A stretch of DNA of 22,438 bases. Source: JAVBNA01 sp031551875. Lineage in GTDB: Bacteria > Bacillota > Clostridia > Oscillospirales > Acutalibacteraceae. The position numbers and the translations under genes were made by a program. Positions 21,404 through 22,438 of the stretch are shown here, piece by piece; the first letter of the stretch is position 1, and each line of letters starts with the position of its first letter. The stretch lies in contig JAVBNA010000034.1 in NCBI GenBank assembly GCA_031551875.1, forward strand, positions 1-22,438. Direction: 5' to 3'. The notes beneath the pieces were generated by a model, which was not told the origin of the DNA, made no database searches, and was given only the letters and a program-made list of their open reading frames with translations.

Positions 21404-22438
21404 TCAGAACGTCAACTTCGCCCAATCCCGCTTCGGCATCGATGTGATCTCCTGGAGTACGGTCTTTAGTTCATTGGCGTTATCGCGGCACAGCGAAATA
21501 TCGCCGGAAATGGCGCGCCATATCCAATCGAATCCCTCATCGTAGTGATCCATGACATCGCCTTTGAACATGAAAAGATCGAGATTCCATGTAAACACAT
21601 AGACGCATCCCTTGCCGACGCGATTTTTGTACAGCAGCGGCATGCCATCCGCTGTTGCCATAACCACCGACGATTCGGGCAATGATACCTTCGAGAAATG
21701 GACGGGTTCATCGTGAAGGATTCTCCAGCTCTCGGAAACGCCGGTATCGGCGGAAATATTCGTTAGTTCATCCTTTGGTATCTGAACCCACGCATCGCAC
21801 CCGGTCAAGTCCCTCATCGCCGTGCTTTCGGTTTCGCGAAGGTACGGATCGAGTATTCGATCCGGTTTTTCCATCGCAAAAAAGACATTGCCCCCATTTT
21901 TCACATATTCAAGCAGCATATCGGCGATTTCGGGATGGTCACGCCGATACGTCGATGCGCCAAGGACGATCAACCGATACCGGTCGAGCAATTTTGCGTC
22001 GATAAGACTTTCACCGGAGGATGTAAAGCGTGAATCGGTCGATATCCCTACGCGCGCAAGGCTATTGAAAATGCCGAATACGCTCTGATTCGCGCGGTAC
22101 CGGTAATTCGAGTAAAACACCGGCGATGGCATCAGCACGCATACTTGCGCATCCGGATCCTCCGCGCCGTTCATAACGCGCGCCGAAAGCTTGCGGATGT
22201 CGTCGCAAATCGGACGGTCACTGGCATCGTACCGCAATATCCCCATCGTCTCCCCCGCCTGCTGGTATGCCTTGTCCGCGCGGCTCTCGTCCGCGTCAAA
22301 CTCCATGCCGAGCGCCGCGCGGGTATATGTCTTTGAAAGTTCATCATCCGTCCAACACCACTAACAGCTGCCGCTCCCGCCTGCCGATACGAACACGCGG
22401 TTGTAGTGATCGATGATCAGGCGCTGCTCTTCCTCCGA
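21404..22438 (-). pseudogene. 3' part of a probable glycoside hydrolase with a glutamine-amidotransferase-like domain, interrupted by an in-frame TAG
   Basis: The minus-strand frame runs from the window edge to TGA-side base 21404, broken once by TAG at 22363-22361. Before the TAG it reads QRLIIDHYNRVFVSAGGSGS, after it WCWTDDELSKTYTRAALGME, which together resemble the last strand and Trp/Asp loop of a glycosidase TIM barrel. Next comes a Rossmann-like domain (VCVLMPSPVFYSN, RLIVLGASTYRRDHPEIADM, VKNGGNVFFAMEKPDRI) similar to the beta-galactosidase trimerisation (GH42-type) domain, and then a beta-rich tail with GKGCVYVFTWNLDLFMF. Downstream of the stop, an ATG at 22306 could open a 300-residue ORF but has no good ribosome site. 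TAG ends other genes here (stops at 4762 and 3339), so this is probably a nonsense mutation. The exact GH family is uncertain because the catalytic part lies outside the window. Confidence 0.6.

Noticed and set aside
22361..22363. TAG read as pyrrolysine or another recoded residue
   Set aside because: Other genes in the window end in TAG, and no pyl gene or recoding signal is seen; kept only as an alternative to a nonsense mutation.
1..22438. CRISPR arrays, tRNA or rRNA genes, intact insertion sequences, prophage
   Set aside because: No regularly spaced repeats, cloverleaf-like sequence, conserved rRNA stretches, terminal inverted repeats or phage genes were found on reading both strands by eye.

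Overview
The window looks like chromosomal DNA of an anaerobic, spore-forming member of the Firmicutes (class Clostridia, probably a Ruminococcaceae/Oscillospiraceae-type gut or digester organism). The grounds are a SpoIID sporulation lytic transglycosylase, a secreted dockerin-bearing GH3 glycosidase of 2171 residues, DegV and LuxR-type proteins, lipoproteins with clear lipoboxes, strong AGGAGG-type ribosome sites, and many sigma-A promoters with 17-base spacers. This placement is inference; there is no rRNA or other marker gene here.

Layout: (1) 1-722: a chimeric, truncated transposase remnant, a stem-loop and two doubtful short ORFs. (2) 719-2542, minus strand: phosphate permease (pit) followed by a DUF47/PhoU-like partner, with a good promoter. 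(3) 2543-3331: gene-poor, with two strong hairpins and a decayed copper-amine-oxidase-like (stalk) domain. (4) 3339-7168, minus strand: a regulatory cluster made of a 12-TM MFS-like protein with a C-terminal LuxR helix-turn-helix, two short LuxR-like proteins that overlap by 4 bases (the second degenerate), then two unrelated lipoproteins. A C-rich hairpin with two alternative pairings lies between the first and second genes. (5) 7122-7454: an orphan ORF remnant. (6) 7660-14433, plus strand: the giant GH3 enzyme with its own promoter, a structured 5' leader and a stem-loop at the end. (7) 14565-16133, plus strand: an rtcB (RNA ligase) unit. It has a strong promoter, a 23-codon leader ORF, a textbook terminator with a competing antiterminator arm inside the leader ORF, rtcB, and a small lysine/arginine-rich ORF that overlaps the rtcB stop. 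(8) 16174-17090, minus strand: a DegV fatty-acid-binding protein. (9) 17393-19805, minus strand: gap (GAPDH) and spoIID, whose promoters share an identical 15-base block in the same register. (10) 19840-21394, plus strand: citrate synthase with two tandem promoters and an inverted repeat around the second -10 box. (11) 21404-22438, minus strand: the 3' part of a probable glycoside hydrolase interrupted by an in-frame TAG; its 5' end lies outside the window.

The most interesting item is the apparent ribosome-mediated attenuator in front of rtcB. RtcB joins cleaved RNAs, including damaged tRNAs, so a leader peptide that reads translation state would be a sensible sensor. Next are the small basic ORF coupled to rtcB, the MFS-LuxR/LuxR/LuxR cascade, and the repeated promoter block shared by gap and spoIID. 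Most other genes are ordinary housekeeping or accessory genes. No tRNA, rRNA, CRISPR array, intact insertion sequence or replication origin was seen.
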